Source: Collybia mongolica (Eukaryota; Basidiomycota; Agaricomycetes; Agaricales; Clitocybaceae). From it: DNA of 64,000 bases. Every line of letters starts with the position of its first letter. Position 1 is the stretch's first letter. The notes under the pieces are model-generated. The model did no database searches. It was not told the origin of the DNA and saw only the letters and a program-made list of their open reading frames with translations. The stretch spans positions 1,116,001 through 1,180,000 of the forward strand of contig JAAXNY010000011.1 in assembly GCA_013420905.1 (NCBI GenBank). The letters are read 5' to 3'. The translations under genes were made by a program, and so were the position numbers. This document shows positions 11,782-22,906 of the stretch, one piece after another.

Positions 11782-12328
11782 TTTGTTGAGAGGAAGAAAT
11801 GAAGAGTGGGGAATTTAGGGCAACCAAATTTTCGACACAAATTCATACCATATCACATGACCACTTCGCCGAGGCACATGTTTTGAAGCCGCGCGACGCG
11901 CGTTTCCCGACCATTTTAAATAGAACAACTACCTTGACTCCTAGCATACGTTCACAATAAACTTTAGTTTCCATGACTCATGTCGATATAATACTCAGAC
12001 CCATATTTTCACCTTATATATCCTACAGTCCAGACTAGTTAGAGTTCCCCCTAAACCCTGATTTACCCCCCTCATAAGGCTGTCCGGCTAGTAACTACTA
12101 GGCGTAGTACGTACCTACTCCTCATACGCTCCCCAAAACGAACCTTGCATCATACATGGTTAGGGATTGGATGGGGATCCCGCTCCAGTGACACTACACA
12201 ACTAAGTATGACGTCACAGGCGGAATCAACATATAAAGCAGCCACCCATTCTTTGACCAAGACACACAAAGCTTTCAGCTATCCGATATCTCTACACAGC
12301 CAATATCATTCCATCTCAGACTCGAACA
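11782..12328. other. promoter regions of RPO41 (minus) and the CsbD-like gene (plus)
   Basis: Divergent intergenic region. TATAAAG at 12232-12238 lies 91 bp upstream of the plus-strand start. TCACATGACC near 11855 is a candidate site on the RPO41 side. No gene seen. Confidence 0.5.
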
Positions 12329-12915
12329 ATGTCCGGAGCACCCTTGGACTCTTATAATATTGATTCAATCCCTCCACGTCCCGAACACCATCTCCATAAC
12401 ACCAACGAACCCCTTCCGGGAACGAAAGGGGCAGCATCTACTGTTGACTACAGCGCAGATACAATGGACCATACTCCTAATTCCGCCTTGGGCGGTCAGA
12501 CCACCTTCCGTGAGCCAGATCGCAAACGCGACTCGGATACCCACCATACAGGGAGTGGAAAAGACAACACTGCCTTTAATACGGAGCGGCCGTTGGGCGT
12601 CAAACCCACCCCTGCAGGTAAGCCAATCTCACCTTTCAAGGCGTCAAACGCTCACTTACACGGACCTTATAGGAGGCGTAGCAATTGGTGGGGAAGCGAA
12701 TCTCCCCGAGGGCAAAGCAAGCACAACTGACAAACTCGTGGGGAAAGTCCAAAAGGTGATAACATCACTCCTTTATACAGGATCTTGCACTGAATCATTG
12801 ACTCCAGGTCGCTGGGAAATATACTCGTAATATGGAGCTTCACGAAAAGGGTGAATTGAGGGAGGCAGGTGGCAAAGCGGCAGCGACTGGCCAAGCTCGA
12901 GCACCCCATGACTGA
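12329..12915 (+). CDS. small CsbD-like stress-type protein
   Basis: Three exons (12329-12617, 12673-12755, 12808-12915) sum to 480 nt, 159 residues. The N-terminal 95 residues are hydrophilic, rich in Pro, Asp, His and Thr, and probably disordered. The C-terminal part reads DKLVGKVQKVAGKYTRN, then MELHEKGELREAGGKAAA. This repeats the K-x2-G-K ... G-x2-K pattern of CsbD-like proteins, which are small helical proteins often induced by stress or glucose loss. A strong TATA box (TATAAAG at 12232) fits an inducible gene. The family call rests on this pattern only. Confidence 0.68.
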
Positions 12916-13907
12916 ATCCATTCCGAACGTCTGCAGTAGGGTATAGTGGTGAAACATTATACATCAATATAATTGTTTTTTTACTCCTCCATTGCGGCTA
13001 CGACGTTGTTGGCCCAGTTGAACGTTGGTGCGCGCAAGGGCTAATGCAGAGCGACTAAGGGGGCAGTCCGGGTGCTGTAAGGGATTCCTCGGTACAGCGG
13101 AAATGGCTGGAATGCGTATATCATCATCTCGAATCAGGATAAATTGTAGACTGCGATGAGAATAGTAAAATTCTAAACCCCGGAATGCTGGCCTCGCTGG
13201 TGGCGAGTCGAACTTTCTGTCCACAGGTACAACCTTTCGGATTTCATTATACTCGAGCCACTCGATTTTTCTGTAGGCTATCCCAGAGAGGGTATTGCTT
13301 TAGTTTGTGGTGATCACTGTGAAAGAGCTTTGCTGCGACCATTGGGGGGGGGGGGGGGGGGGGTATGAATGAGAACGTGGGGACCCCGTTTTATTTGGGG
13401 TACAATAAGGCCCCTGGGCTGTTGTGTAAAAAAAACTTTATTTCACTGTTTCACGGTGAGAAAAAAAAAGGAAAGCGAGAGACAGGTATACGGTCCGAAT
13501 TGACGCGTTTACGAGACGCTTTAAACACTGGGCGTTCTAGGCATGTACTCGGAAAGATGACGAGAAGGTGAAACGGAGGTAAGAAACATGTGATCTTGTT
13601 GATCAGTGCAAGTGTGAGAGCCGGGGCCAAACTGATACAAATACAGCTTACTTCGGAACCACCACCACGCTTGACGCCACTTTCGCGTTTACCCGTCGTC
13701 AGTATCCTTTACCGCCCTTTTCTGCTCATCATAACTCATTGATATACTCGCTTTACCATAGTCGGTTACTACCTGTAATTTTCTACGTCGTTCGAGGTAC
13801 ACCTCCTATACAGCGACGCGGTCGTGTCTTATTGTTAACACAACCCAGGCCCGCTGTCCGGAATTCGACGTCAACCACTCAACTATCCCTTAGTCAACGA
13901 CAATACA
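12916..13907. other. intergenic region with a G20 homopolymer
   Basis: No convincing gene. It contains an uninterrupted run of 20 G at 13344-13363 and a run of nine A near 13463. The last 250 bp are the promoter side of the H2A.Z gene, CT- and CG-rich. Confidence 0.5.
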
Positions 13908-14452
13908 ATGGCGCCCAGTGCCAAGGTAGGAGGAGGAGGGAAATCAAAATCAGGCGCTGCTGCTGGAGCTCCAGCACAAGCACAACAGCGATCAATTCAG
14001 ACACGAAGTCAGAAGGCCGGGCTGCAGGTAATCTTGATTGACGCATCTCCTAAATGTTTATATCATCTCACCATCCATATCTCCATGTAGTTCCCTGTTG
14101 GCCGTATCCATCGATACCTCAAACAACGGACGCAACATAATGTCCGCATTGGTGCAAAAGCTGCCGTCTATACATCGGCTATCCTAGAATATCTCACTGC
14201 AGAGGTGTTAGAACTTGCTGGTATGTTTGCGATCCTTGGATCAGGAACGTCCCTTACCGTTGGGCAGGCAACGCGTCGAAGGATCTTCGTGTAAAGCGTA
14301 TTACGCCACGCCATCTGCAGCTCGCCATCCGTGGAGACGAGGAGCTGGACACACTTGTGCGAGCCACGATCGCAGGAGGCGGTGTCTTACCATTCATCCA
14401 CAAGTCCCTCACGACTAATGTCAAGGCGGTGCAGAAGAAACCCGAAGCATAG
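13908..14452 (+). CDS. HTZ1: histone H2A variant H2A.Z
   Basis: Three exons (13908-14027, 14091-14220, 14268-14452) sum to 435 nt, 144 residues. After a Gly/Lys/Ala-rich tail the histone fold reads [18 protein letters not shown], then [20 protein letters not shown] and [16 protein letters not shown]. The sequences GAKAAVY and [20 protein letters not shown] mark H2A.Z, with the extended acidic patch, rather than canonical H2A. The C-terminus is [17 protein letters not shown]. There is no SQEL tail, unlike fungal canonical H2A. It acts in nucleosomes near promoters and is deposited by SWR1. Confidence 0.94.
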
Positions 14453-15779
14453 ATCCATCCTGGATGCCATTTTTGTGCGATGCGTTGTTGGGATGTCGCG
14501 TTCTCTCTCTTTCATGGTATTTCCCCGTTCTTACTACTACTACATTCGTTTTGCTGTCTTCCATTATCTTTCCAGTCAGATAATGGTATTGTATACGTTA
14601 TTGCCGTATGTTTTTGTAACTCGATATAACGACTGGTTTTCATGTACTTACCTATTTTTTTTTGCCATATCTTTATCGTTTCTTCGCCCATCTTGCGCCT
14701 TCCACATGATACATGATATATATATCTCGCATGAGAATATCCGAATGCAAAAATAAGATGTGGCTGTCCTTGCTAATTTTAAACCTGCGAGGCTTGCTGG
14801 TAGCTCCCCAACCTTTTCCCTTGTCCGCTCCGCCGGTAGTTCTCGAAAGACACGAGACGATAAAATCTAGGCATTGAAGTGCGCCATTTATTACTCAACG
14901 ATCGACTTCGGCAACGCGATCTCTGATTCAAGACCCTCCATACGTCAATGCCAACGTTTGTACAACGTGTTGTTAAATATCTGTTCGTAGGGTTCGCCGT
15001 CCCCTCAAGTCGCTTAGAAACACGTCGCCCAATCAACCTCCGTGGCGTACATGGACTTTATGACGTTTCATGGATACTTTTCCTAGAAGTATTTCATCCG
15101 AGCAACACGTTCTGCCCATCCCTGCTACTACTAAAAATGTTGTGACATCTCTGAGATATCATTCAGGCTTCTTGACTCGGTCGGGATGAGGAACGGAGGC
15201 CGTTACAAAATCAGGCGTATGGCACTTTGAATGGGGCGAGCCACGACGCTCAGGAGTGCAAAATAAGGATCTTATAAGTCTTATCTATGAAGACACAAAT
15301 CAGAATAAATACAACGGACATGGACGGACAGGCAAGTTACATCTTCCGGATTTCTTTACACAAGGGCATAGGCCTATAAATGATAGGTGCGACGGATAGA
15401 ATGGAGACAGCATCCGCCAACACAGTCATGCCACGGGCTATTTATCATATCACCGACGTTGTCGTCCTGAAGACATACTTCGAGTGTGGGCGGTCTACAA
15501 AATAGTCCTACGACCCAGTGCACCTGTTGCCTGTTTCAATACAGCATTGGCAGGCGAATATGAGCGTAACTTGGCAAACATGCTCACCAAATTCCTCCTT
15601 TAGTGGCACTTTTGAAATAATAAGCCTTTTCTGCACGCCAGGGCTTTCTAGATGTAATCATGATATAGTGTGGTAAGACGAAAATAGAAAAATAGATATC
15701 TCCACAGGCCGGTCCTAGTAACGAACTGTGATCATGGTTTTGGAAAACAGGGAGAATCTAGAGCATACGCAATTCATTC
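14453..15779. other. intergenic region, no supported gene
   Basis: Starts with a T-rich 3' flank of the histone gene. A minus-strand ORF at 14779-15036 (85 codons, Arg-rich) has no domain or splice support. Nothing recognised between 15150 and 15779. Confidence 0.4.
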
Positions 15780-16680
15780 GGATCGGTGAGATCCACTGAT
15801 GAAATCGTTCTCAAACGATATGGTTGCTGTACGCCTTTGGTCCACTTTCTCGTGCTCCGACTCTGGTATAGAGGGATATGGCGCAACAGAGGCGGCTAAA
15901 AAGGACGTTGGGTCTCAGAATGCATGATATTAGTGAAGTAAGTTGATAGCATAAGCAATGCATTTCCACTGAAGTTAGAGGTAAGCCTTGATGGATTATT
16001 GATAATACGCACATCCTGGATCCGTAGTAGACCCTCCGCCAAGTTCACGCTTCCAACGAATATCATCCTTTGCCATTCCAGGTAGATGCAGTAAGGGTAA
16101 CAGATATGCCGGTGATAGTTCCTAGCTCATTCTGTCCAAGGCTGTCTTCATGTGTTTAATAGCTGGGTGAAAATGGGTGATGATATGATTGGTATGCAGA
16201 GTTATACAATCACTCGAACGCTTGTGCAAACCGATAATGGAAAGCCTCAAGTACAAGGGGGCCTTCGTGTTCAGCCAATATATAGATTTGAGCCACTTCA
16301 TCAACTATATTTATGGCTGGTTTTACAAGTAGGACGTACTTTCCACCTTTGAGGGCATTCATTGTCCACTCAAAATGAAGCCCGTTGAGAAGTGGGTTGT
16401 AGGTGATATCGACCTCGGGGTCATCTATCACATCTACGGTCCAGTTCCAGGTACAAGCTCACGGAATTGAAAACAATACATCACCTACCTTGATACCCAT
16501 CGGACCTCCATAGGCTTTTTGAAAGCTATGTTTTCTGATAGAGGGCCTTTGTGCACATCTTATCACGAGCCGCGATGACACGGAGAACGACTTCTGCGTG
16601 AGTGTGCGATGGTGTGACGAGTGCTCCGGGCACAAAATGAGCAACTTAATGGCAACCATGAACTCCTGCAGACTTGGTGC
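15780..16680 (-). pseudogene. decayed Gfo/Idh/MocA-family dehydrogenase
   Basis: Minus-strand fragments in the order of an NAD(P)-dependent Gfo/Idh/MocA oxidoreductase, scattered over several frames. From 16660: VAHFVPGALVTPSHTHAEVV, then LRVIAARDK (Rossmann region), an in-frame stop and frame change, and an intron at about 16440-16495. Next come DDPEVDITYNPLLNGLHFEW, GGKYVLLVKPAINIVDEV and EAFHYRF (16431-16215), HPAIKHMK (about 16160), GGGSTTDPGC (about 16035) and DPTSFLAASVAPYPS (about 15900). The conserved Lys-Pro of the family (EKP) survives as VKP. Stops and frame changes in at least two places mean no functional enzyme is made. Confidence 0.75.
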
Positions 16681-17125
16681 CACAAATAAGCGGTGGGAGT
16701 GGGTTGTGATGTGGTGCGCATATAGTATACCCAATCGATCAAGTCAAACGTGCTTTCTGTTGGTTATATAGGGCCAAGGATCGAGAAGAAGAGGATATAA
16801 TACAGCGGGGGGATCAGTGACTATGAGGGAAATTGAAACACGCACAATATTGTGTTGGGGTGCACTGTGATCAAATGTAAATAATGATGTCATCTGAATC
16901 AGACTTTGTTTAAGATTTAGATGGTATGCACATTCCACTTATAAATCTACTTGGATAGCACATACACATGCATGTTAGTCGACAGTAGCAGTCATCTTTG
17001 GGAAAATTTAAAACTATTCAATAAAAGAATAGAAATGGGATACAAGATTGAAATGACGGTGGTAATTAGAGAGGGTCGTGGACTTTGGAAGGCGAGACTC
17101 AGAGGCATGACAAAATATACGCTCT
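16681..17125. other. AT-rich intergenic region, nothing recognised
   Basis: Lies between the dehydrogenase remnant and the left edge of IR1. No gene, repeat or RNA recognised. Confidence 0.4.
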
Positions 17126-17289
17126 ACAGCACTGCATAGAGAAGAGAATTACCGGTATGACAGTGCTCAGACAAGACCCTCATTAATGAGCAATGAGAAT
17201 TATGAATGGAGTATATTTTGCAAGGTATCACTAAACACTACGTTCCACCACCAACTATTACTCCAAGGACCAAGCCTAATACCAAGAAC

Positions 17290-17753
17290 TCAAAGGCTGA
17301 TGTTGATGGGAGAGCAGCCAACGACAACGAGGCCATCTAGAGAGATAAATATATCAGCTATGCAAAGAGGAAGGAAAGAAGGAGAGGGGCGCGTCGGTCT
17401 CACTCATGTGGTTGTCCTCGCAGCAAACGGGTTGCTGTTGGCTGTACAAGTAAAATGAGCATTCAAGATCAGATGATCAATCGAGGTGGGAATACTGACC
17501 ATGATGTACCCTGTCCAAGGCCGACGCCAGAGATCGGGGAGCAGTCCTTCCCAACAAGGCCAGTAAGACCTTGAATGTTGAGGCCGACAATGCTGTGGAT
17601 GATGTCGGCACCGGCGGCGCTCTGTGACTGCTCAACCTGGTTGCAGCATTGGATGTCGCCAGTGTTGCATGTGTACTCTGCGTCACCGTGAGGGGCAGCA
17701 GCAACGGAGAGAGCGAGAGAAGCAGTAGCAAGGATGGCAAGCTTGGAGAACAT
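17290..17753 (-). CDS. class I hydrophobin, left copy of pair 1
   Basis: Mirror copy of the gene at 19418-19881, with identical predicted protein and intron positions (start 17753, stop 17290-17292). Signal peptide MFSKLAILATASLALSVAAA, then eight cysteines in class I spacing: C-x6-CC ... C-x13-C-x5-CC-x12-C. The protein is secreted and self-assembles into amphipathic films on hyphae and fruiting bodies. TATAAAG lies at 17863-17857. It is transcribed leftwards, away from the spacer and its twin. Confidence 0.93.
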
Positions 17754-17856
17754 CTTTGAATAAGAGAGGGTGGGTAGAAGTGAGAGATAGAATGAGTTTT
17801 GGGAGAAGGAGTAAAGACGATTGTTCGACTGCAGAATTGAGTAGTGTGCGACGCGC

Positions 17857-17863
17857 CTTTATA
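17857..17863 (-). promoter_or_regulatory. TATA box of hydrophobin, left copy of pair 1
   Basis: TATAAAG about 104 bp upstream of the start codon. It is the mirror image of the box at 19308-19314. Confidence 0.6.
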
Positions 17864-18314
17864 CCAGAGTTTTTGTGGGAGGCGCCTTCTAATTGGACAG
17901 ACGGACATGGACATTATGTTTTCGGCAAACAAGCCAAGAAAGCGAGGACGTGCAATGAACCGAAATAGAACTCTGTACTAGCGCTGGCAGCGGCGACATC
18001 GCGTAAGGTTGGCCCCTGATATGTGTAACATCGAAGCGATATGAGTTGTTAGTCCAGGGGCCATGGCGCGGAGCGGAAACTTCTGTGGTCAAACTTTAGG
18101 CGTCCTAAAATGAGAGGAGTGAAATGAGCCGAAGAGTGTTCTGCTGTGGGCAAGTGGAGACTTCGCGTAAAGTCTGGGTCGTGGGGCAGCCCTGCGGAGA
18201 GTATATCAGGCATAATGCGGCGCTTTTCTATTTTGTTGAATTAGACGGCAATGGTATCTATCATCTTGAAGGTGAGCATCGCTGTTCCGTAATGTAAAAT
18301 AGTATTGGCGGGCG

Positions 18315-18856
18315 CCTAAAGGTCTCTAGTTACTACCACCCCGCCACTATGTCTACATAAGTAAACGGGGTCGGTACGTTGTTAGGTCCGGATCGAGTTC
18401 CGTAGTGGGCAACCTTGTTTTGGCAAGCGGAGTGGCGCCGGACGGTGTTTTAGCAAAAGATCATTGTCACAGCACGGGCTCAGCGCTCAATGTTTATGTC
18501 CAACCTCCTTTTCAGGTTAGAGAAGGGGAACAACTTACGGCAGTATAAACATAACGCTCCGCGCCGGGTCCTTTTAGAGAGCTTCCTTTGTTGGCATAGG
18601 GAGAATGACATATAGGAGAAATAAACATCCAGTCAGCTATGAATATGCAACTGGAGGGAGAGTCATTGGAATGGCGGGTACTATGTGCGCATGCAAATTT
18701 GTTCATGGCGGAAAACGTAAAGAAAAAAGCGAAGATTGGGTCGAACTGAATTTCGCTTAATTAGCTGACGCCACGTGGGACATGACCAATAATGTATGTT
18801 ACATCCACCACAACCATTGCGAGGCTTCCTTCCTACTTCCTTGTGCTGCTTCTTAC
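18315..18856. other. spacer between the arms of inverted repeat 1
   Basis: 542 bp of unique sequence that is not itself palindromic. It contains no ORF with support. It lies between two divergent hydrophobin promoters, so it could hold shared upstream control sites. Confidence 0.6.
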
Positions 18857-19307
18857 CGCCCACCAATACTATTTTACATTACGGAACAGCGATGCTCACC
18901 TTCAAGATGATAGATACCATTGCCGTCTAATTCAACAAAATAGAAAAGCGCCGCATTATGCCTGATATACTCTCCGCAGGGCTGCCCCACGACCCAGACT
19001 TTACGCGAAGTCTCCACTTGCCCACAGCAGAACACTCTTCGGCTCATTTCACTCCTCTCATTTTAGGACGCCTAAAGTTTGACCACAGAAGTTTCCGCTC
19101 CGCGCCATGGCCCCTGGACTAACAACTCATATCGCTTCGATGTTACACATATCAGGGGCCAACCTTACGCGATGTCGCCGCTGCCAGCGCTAGTACAGAG
19201 TTCTATTTCGGTTCATTGCACGTCCTCGCTTTCTTGGCTTGTTTGCCGAAAACATAATGTCCATGTCCGTCTGTCCAATTAGAAGGCGCCTCCCACAAAA
19301 ACTCTGG

Positions 19308-19314
19308 TATAAAG
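19308..19314 (+). promoter_or_regulatory. TATA box of hydrophobin, right copy of pair 1
   Basis: TATAAAG 104 bp upstream of the ATG at 19418, with an inverted CCAAT-like TCCAATTAG near 19273. Confidence 0.6.
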
Positions 19315-19417
19315 GCGCGTCGCACACTACTCAATTCTGCAGTCGAACAATCGTCTTTACTCCTTCTCCCAAAACTCATTCTATCTCTCACTTCTACCCA
19401 CCCTCTCTTATTCAAAG

Positions 19418-19881
19418 ATGTTCTCCAAGCTTGCCATCCTTGCTACTGCTTCTCTCGCTCTCTCCGTTGCTGCTGCCCCTCACGGTGACGCAGAGTACAC
19501 ATGCAACACTGGCGACATCCAATGCTGCAACCAGGTTGAGCAGTCACAGAGCGCCGCCGGTGCCGACATCATCCACAGCATTGTCGGCCTCAACATTCAA
19601 GGTCTTACTGGCCTTGTTGGGAAGGACTGCTCCCCGATCTCTGGCGTCGGCCTTGGACAGGGTACATCATGGTCAGTATTCCCACCTCGATTGATCATCT
19701 GATCTTGAATGCTCATTTTACTTGTACAGCCAACAGCAACCCGTTTGCTGCGAGGACAACCACATGAGTGAGACCGACGCGCCCCTCTCCTTCTTTCCTT
19801 CCTCTTTGCATAGCTGATATATTTATCTCTCTAGATGGCCTCGTTGTCGTTGGCTGCTCTCCCATCAACATCAGCCTTTGA
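19418..19881 (+). CDS. class I hydrophobin, right copy of pair 1
   Basis: Exons 19418-19671, 19730-19767 and 19835-19881 sum to 339 nt, 112 residues, the usual size. Signal peptide of about 20 residues. The eight-cysteine pattern is CNTGDIQCC, KDC, a Cys codon formed across the first intron (TG/C), QQQPVCC and VVVGC. The first intron starts GTCAGT and the second GTGAGA. The strong TATA box and identical twin suggest high expression. The protein differs from pair 2, but signal peptides and intron positions match, so all four are one subfamily. Confidence 0.95.
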
Positions 19882-20045
19882 GTTCTTGGTATTAGGCTTG
19901 GTCCTTGGAGTAATAGTTGGTGGTGGAACGTAGTGTTTAGTGATACCCTGGAAAATATACTCCATTCATAATTCTCGTTGCTCATTAATGAGGGTCTTGT
20001 CTGAGCACTGTCATACCGGTAATTCTCTTCTCTATGCAGTGCTGT

Positions 20046-20910
20046 TCAAGGCATTGATAAGTATTTTCCACTCTTTTACTGAATAGCCACTCTTGCTCCA
20101 TCCTCGTAAGCGCGTTTTTGTACAGGAACAATGTTCACTTGACTCCCTGTCTCGATGCTTGTTCTGCTATCAGACTCAAATTCTGGGATACCCATCCTGA
20201 TACTACGAAACCCTTGTTTAATAAATCGATGATGCAGTTCAAGGCCAACAGTGCTATGATATTAGGATTCAACAAAAGTTCAGGCCCTGGCGAAAATTCA
20301 CCCATCAAATGGCAAGAAATATGCTGGCATGCTATCTCAGGTCTTGTACGAGTCCTGTGTGCTGAGCCACCATTAAGCAATCGACTACAAAGGACCTGCT
20401 CGTGGGCACCACCCTTCTTCATAGAAATGTCCAAACCTGTTTTGATATACCACGAAACAAATTTATCAGACATGACACAAGCAGTCACTTGACTTTATTT
20501 AAGAGCGAAGCTATCCCAAGGCCAATGCCAAATCTGCGACAGATACCAGATATAATCAAACTGTTTTGAGAGGTGAAAAACAGACAAACAGAAGCTAAGG
20601 AACATCGTAAGATCATGATAGCCATGCATTGTAGATGAAGGTAGTAACACTAGGAAGGACCTGTGAGTGCTTGGTAAAAGGCATAATTCGATAAATAGTT
20701 GGCACAGCGCTTCGTTGTTCGAACGTTCAAACGCAGACCCGTCTGCCTTTCGAAGGAAATCTGAGGCAATTCAATGTTTATGCCTATTTGGTAATTAGCT
20801 GACTTTCCTCTCGACAACGACATCAGTTTGAAGATAACACCCAGTACATTGCTGCTATTTTCAAATAGGTCCACTCATCTCCTAGAATCTCACTACAACA
20901 CTTTCATTTA
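20046..20910. other. intergenic region with an unassigned open stretch
   Basis: Bases 20118-20492 are open on both strands (124 and 117 codons). Neither product shows a domain, signal peptide or splice context, so I do not call a gene. The last 100 bp are the promoter side of the next gene. Confidence 0.4.
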
Positions 20911-22695
20911 ATGTCTCCCGAACGTCCGAGCTCCCGGCGAGCAGCCTCCAGTGCTTCAACTCCAAAACCATACGTGCGAACTAGAACTATTTCAACCAAT
21001 AATACAGAAGACAATGATCCAACCGCCGAAGCTGATATCGCCCAGGTGGATAGTATTGCTAGCAAACCTGGTTTTCCCTCCTATGCTCAATACAAGAACA
21101 TCGAAGCCAACTATCTCAACTCGATTTTACCCAAGAGGCAGTGCCGAGCTCTCATATCTCAGGCGATGTTCGACCGAATCTGGCATATATTACAGAATCC
21201 AAATAGTATGGCAGAAGACGCTCAATTTCGCTACTGGGTACGCAAAATGTTCACGTTCGGGACGCTCAACGACCTCAACATCACCGCCGAGGTACTTGAT
21301 AACCAAAATTCGCAGGCAATAATGCTTCACGATGGTCGGATCGTCGCTATAAAGGAGCAGATATACGAGATCCTGTGCTACGCTCACGGAATTACAAAAC
21401 ATGGCGGACGGGACAAGACATTCTCATCTGTTCGAAAGCACTATAGCTGGGTCCCGAAGGAGCTTGTTGCCCAATTCACCAAAGCGTGTCCCTCGTGTCT
21501 TATCAAGAAGTGCGGCCTTTCGAAAGACATCCAGGCTGATGTAAGCGTTGACAGGGATGAATCGACTTTGCCCACTCTACGCAACTTTCTCCGCAATTTA
21601 GGCAAAGGAACGACAGTAGAGAACCGGGGATCTGACCAGCAGTTGTTTTCCTTAGACATTCCAGCCGTTCCTGGTCCTTCGATATCGGTCAATCTCACTA
21701 GTATGTCCGACCACTCGACTGATGAGCAATCCTCGCCACAAGCCCTGGGTGCTTCGGAATTAACGACCACAGATAATTTCCTCAATCGCTATTTGAACAA
21801 AAGTGAACCTTGTGAAATTCTGATGAATCCTCGCGCAGGTCCGGAGCCATTACAACGGGCGAAAACTGGATTACAAAGTTTACCGATGTCCCGCGAAGTA
21901 TCTCTATATCAGGGCCTTCCGAATGGATGGCAGTACCATACTGATTATGCGACTGCTCACGCGGAATTTACCGAGAGACAAAACGATCCACCACCTCCGA
22001 CTTCAACGGCGCGCATGAGAAGGCCTAGGATACCCAGTATCGCCCCAATGAGAAATATTTTTAGCGATTCAGAAGCTAATGCCCATCGAGGGCCATTATT
22101 TGCTCCTCAGCCTTGTAAATGGGATGAACAGCATGCTAGTCTTCCTTCAAATACACAGCCTTTGGATATATCGCCGACTTTTTTCCTCGGCCCACATTCT
22201 TATGTCCCCCAGATCGATCCTGCGCTGCTCCCGCCCCTCGAAGATGTGGACCAGGGTGCATTTACAGGAGCCATCGTCGACTACAGTTATTCATCGACCG
22301 AACCCTCCGCCGAGAGTCAGAACTCTCAGCTCCGTGTACCCACCTCGATTCGCCGCCCGGCCATACCCCCACCGATCAACCTCCAATCTTTGAGTTCACA
22401 GAAGGCCATCGAGACCTTCCTAGCGCATAGAGCCACAGAAGGTATTCGTTCGGACAGCCCCGCGGCATATTCCACTGCGAGTCCGACAAGCAGTGCTGGC
22501 TCGTACTCTTCCCGCTTGTCGGCATTCCCCATGACTGCAACAAGCAGCGTATCGCCTGCGAACAGCGTCCTCCCCACTCCCGTCAATGAAGTCCTGCAGT
22601 ATAAGAGTGATAACTTGGGCAAGGAGCTGGCTGACACTGCTGGAGGCATACACTTGAATGCTAGTGTCGAGGCCGTGTGCGATGGGGTCGTTTAA
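20911..22695 (+). CDS. intronless protein with an integrase-type H2C2 zinc finger
   Basis: A single exon of 594 codons. After a Ser/Thr-rich start, residues about 40-150 form a folded region (NYLNSILPKRQCRALISQAM). Residues about 155-195 hold an H-x4-H ... C-x2-C finger (AHGITKHGG, then KACPSC). This is the arrangement of the HHCC zinc-binding domain N-terminal to retroviral and Gypsy-type integrases. There is no integrase catalytic core behind it. The remaining 390 residues are Pro/Ser-rich and low in complexity. This fits a host gene that captured the zinc-binding part of an LTR retrotransposon integrase, possibly a DNA-binding regulator. The long open frame argues against a decayed element. 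Confidence 0.72.
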   Translation: MSPERPSSRRAASSASTPKPYVRTRTISTNNTEDNDPTAEADIAQVDSIASKPGFPSYAQYKNIEANYLNSILPKRQCRALISQAMFDRIWHILQNPNSMAEDAQFRYWVRKMFTFGTLNDLNITAEVLDNQNSQAIMLHDGRIVAIKEQIYEILCYAHGITKHGGRDKTFSSVRKHYSWVPKELVAQFTKACPSCLIKKCGLSKDIQADVSVDRDESTLPTLRNFLRNLGKGTTVENRGSDQQLFSLDIPAVPGPSISVNLTSMSDHSTDEQSSPQALGASELTTTDNFLNRYLNKSEPCEILMNPRAGPEPLQRAKTGLQSLPMSREVSLYQGLPNGWQYHTDYATAHAEFTERQNDPPPPTSTARMRRPRIPSIAPMRNIFSDSEANAHRGPLFAPQPCKWDEQHASLPSNTQPLDISPTFFLGPHSYVPQIDPALLPPLEDVDQGAFTGAIVDYSYSSTEPSAESQNSQLRVPTSIRRPAIPPPINLQSLSSQKAIETFLAHRATEGIRSDSPAAYSTASPTSSAGSYSSRLSAFPMTATSSVSPANSVLPTPVNEVLQYKSDNLGKELADTAGGIHLNASVEAVCDGVV

Positions 22696-22906
22696 GAAGT
22701 GATCAATCTCGTTTCGGTTTTGGTTCTCCGAATATAAATACAAACTATCTTCTACGATATTACAGCCTAGTATACATCCTGCTACAGAACTAAGTTTAAG
22801 TACACGCACATTCATTGTGACCATTTTTCGTATCTATTGGCTATACAATCCTCCATAAGAAACTGCATGGTCTACGAAGAAAGAAACTGGAATCATGGAT
22901 ATTTGT

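Larger units (their letters stand above)
17126..18314 (+). repeat. left arm of inverted repeat 1 (1189 bp)
   Basis: The reverse complement matches 18857-20045. Coordinates of matching points sum to 37171 throughout, so there are no net indels. At the outer end 17126 begins ACAGCACTGC, matching the end of the right arm. The ORFs inside are identical in both arms. I saw substitutions only near 17218-17223 (TTGCAAGG against TTCCAGGG) and at 18309. The arm contains a whole hydrophobin gene with its promoter and 3' flank. Confidence 0.95.
18857..20045 (-). repeat. right arm of inverted repeat 1 (1189 bp)
   Basis: Inverted copy of 17126-18314 of exactly equal length. The arm ends GCTGT at 20041-20045, after which the flanks are unrelated. 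Confidence 0.95.

Noticed and set aside
17186..17458. 90-codon plus-strand ORF over the hydrophobin 3' end, also present as a mirror copy
   Set aside because: It is the antisense shadow of hydrophobin exons 2-3 and 3' flank. Duplication of the arm explains the conservation.
20118..20492. Long ORFs on both strands (124 and 117 codons)
   Set aside because: No domain, signal or splice context. Open frames on both strands suggest chance or an old remnant I cannot identify.
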